Shown here piece by piece: positions 16,373 through 17,107 of a DNA stretch of 17,107 bases. Source of the DNA: Hyphomicrobiales bacterium (GTDB lineage Bacteria; Pseudomonadota; Alphaproteobacteria; Rhizobiales; Xanthobacteraceae); assembly GCA_026400425.1 (NCBI GenBank), contig JAPLPC010000167.1, positions 1 through 17,107 on the forward strand, in the 5' to 3' direction. The notes beneath the pieces were generated by a model. It was given only the letters and a program-made list of their open reading frames with translations, did not search any database and was not told the origin of the DNA. Every line of letters begins with the position of its first letter. Positions within the stretch are counted from its first letter, which is position 1. Made by a program: the position numbers and the translations under genes.

Positions 16373-17107
16373 GAATGGGCATTTCCGGGAGGAGATTCGG
16401 GGTCACCTTGCGCGTATTCGCCGGTTCCAACCACCGCCAGTCGTGGAAACCGGCCATCCCGCCGCTGCAGGCCTCAACGTCATCCGGCTGCAAGGCTGAA
16501 ATGCAACACTTTAGCGCCCTGTGAACAGCGGGCACGGTGGGCTCCGCAGACGGTTTGCGAAAAAATTTCGGCTTCCGATTCCGTGAGGACTCACCGATAG
16601 TTGGCGCTGTTCAGGGTGCGGCTCGGCCCCCTGGTTATCCACCCTTTCCACCATATTTAGTATTTGATTCAGGAACCGTCACTAATCCTTGACGCGAGAG
16701 ATCGGTTTGGCCTAATTTTCGGATTGTCCGGTGCGAGCAGTTAGTCGTCTCGCCCGACGCTCCCAAAATGGGTCCTGACCGATCACTTCGTCCCTCCAAG
16801 GAGGTTACGGGGACCGGGGATCTGTGCCCTGAAAGCCAGAGCTTTGGAGCAAACAGATTGGGCCGGAAAACCGGCTCAAACCACGCGTTAAGGCGTTAGG
16901 ATCAGGCAGAAATGTCGGATCCGGGATGCATGACCCCGGCACTTCCGGACGGCCTCAAATGGCCCAGCCATGCTCCGATAAGAGACACAAAGACCGGTTT
17001 AGCCGGAAAATCTTGCGGCGAATTTGAGGCACCCTTGCGGCGACCTCAAGACCGCGAACTGAAATCGCCGACCCACCAGATGTGGTGTCGGACATGAGAC
17101 GGGGCAC
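16373..17107 (+). other. Gene-free right end, probably a long structured 5' leader
   Basis: No convincing gene lies in these 735 nt. A 61-codon frame at 16912-17097 has poor codon use for this genome and no good ribosome binding site. From about 16720 rightwards the plus strand is dense in hairpins: GTCCC/GGGAC (16790-16814), GCCGG-AAAA-CCGGC (16862-16875), CCGGG/CCCGG (16921-16939), and a bulged stem at 17068-17091. GCCTCAAAT (16952-16960) is complementary to ATTTGAGGC (17022-17030), while TTGAGG (17024-17029) can instead pair with CCTCAA (17044-17049). This suits the leader of a regulated gene starting beyond 17107. The gene itself is not visible, so its identity is unknown. Confidence 0.45.
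16689..16718 (+). promoter_or_regulatory. Candidate housekeeping promoter for the right-edge transcript
   Basis: TTGACG at 16689-16694 is a good -35 element for alphaproteobacterial housekeeping sigma. After 18 nt comes TAATTT (16713-16718), a weak -10. If used, transcription would start near 16725 and leave a leader of at least 380 nt before the window ends. The assignment is by eye. Confidence 0.35.

Noticed and set aside
15366..16600. Long frames of 308 and 350 codons on the minus and plus strands across the EamA transporter
   Set aside because: Shadow frames; their products are rich in Arg, His and Gln without any family pattern, while the EamA frame has a clear ten-helix profile.
16635..16643. 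DnaA-box-like TTATCCACC
   Set aside because: A single near-match (8 of 9) without neighbouring boxes or an AT-rich unwinding region; not evidence of an origin.
16912..17097. 61-codon frame starting MSDPGCMTPALPDG
   Set aside because: Codon use is unlike the neighbours (ATA, AGA, TTA, ACA, CGA), the AGGA upstream is too far from the ATG, and the same bases form strong RNA stems. More likely leader sequence than a gene.

Overview
The window looks like chromosomal DNA from an alphaproteobacterium of the Bradyrhizobium/Rhodopseudomonas/Afipia group (Nitrobacteraceae). This rests on the high GC content, an alphaproteobacterial NDUFA12-type complex I gene, BA14K, DUF6894, DUF2155 and DUF1236-like proteins, a HisKA_2-type kinase, and a textbook EcfG (general stress) promoter. 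This is recognition by eye, not a database placement.

Layout. Positions 1-1030 hold three small accessory genes: a 55-residue minus-strand protein with its own terminator, a DUF6894 protein, and a secreted Ala/Gly-rich protein behind an EcfG-like promoter. Positions 1383-3800 are the housekeeping operon aroQ-accB-accC (shikimate pathway and the first step of fatty-acid synthesis). Positions 3922-6957 are a compact signalling cassette joined by two ATGA overlaps: a CHASE3 membrane histidine kinase, a single-domain response regulator, and a receiver-HisKA_2 kinase. The last gene is broken by what looks like a 16-nt deletion between its dimerisation and ATP-binding domains. Then come aat (N-degron pathway), a convergent DUF2155 secreted protein, an SDR plus HSL-type hydrolase pair on the plus strand, a perfect bidirectional terminator, and a minus-strand NDUFA12 gene.

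From 11493 a perfect EcfG promoter drives a glycine-rich BA14K-type gene. That gene carries an in-frame TAG stop just before its BA14K motif. It is followed by an orphan GAF histidine kinase, a minus-strand membrane glycosyltransferase, a cytochrome b561, and a minus-strand EamA transporter whose 3' end overlaps the cytochrome gene. The last 735 bases hold no convincing gene. They look like a long, strongly structured leader for a gene beyond the right edge, with a candidate promoter and two mutually exclusive pairings.

How it fits together. The conserved backbone is metabolic and housekeeping (aroQ, accB, accC, aat, DUF2155, NDUFA12). Signalling and stress genes are interspersed within it. 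HisKA_2/HWE kinases commonly feed the PhyR-EcfG stress response in this group, so the broken kinase, the EcfG promoters and the broken BA14K gene may belong to one decaying or strain-variable stress module. That link is inference. I found no CRISPR array, tRNA, rRNA, insertion sequence or phage gene.
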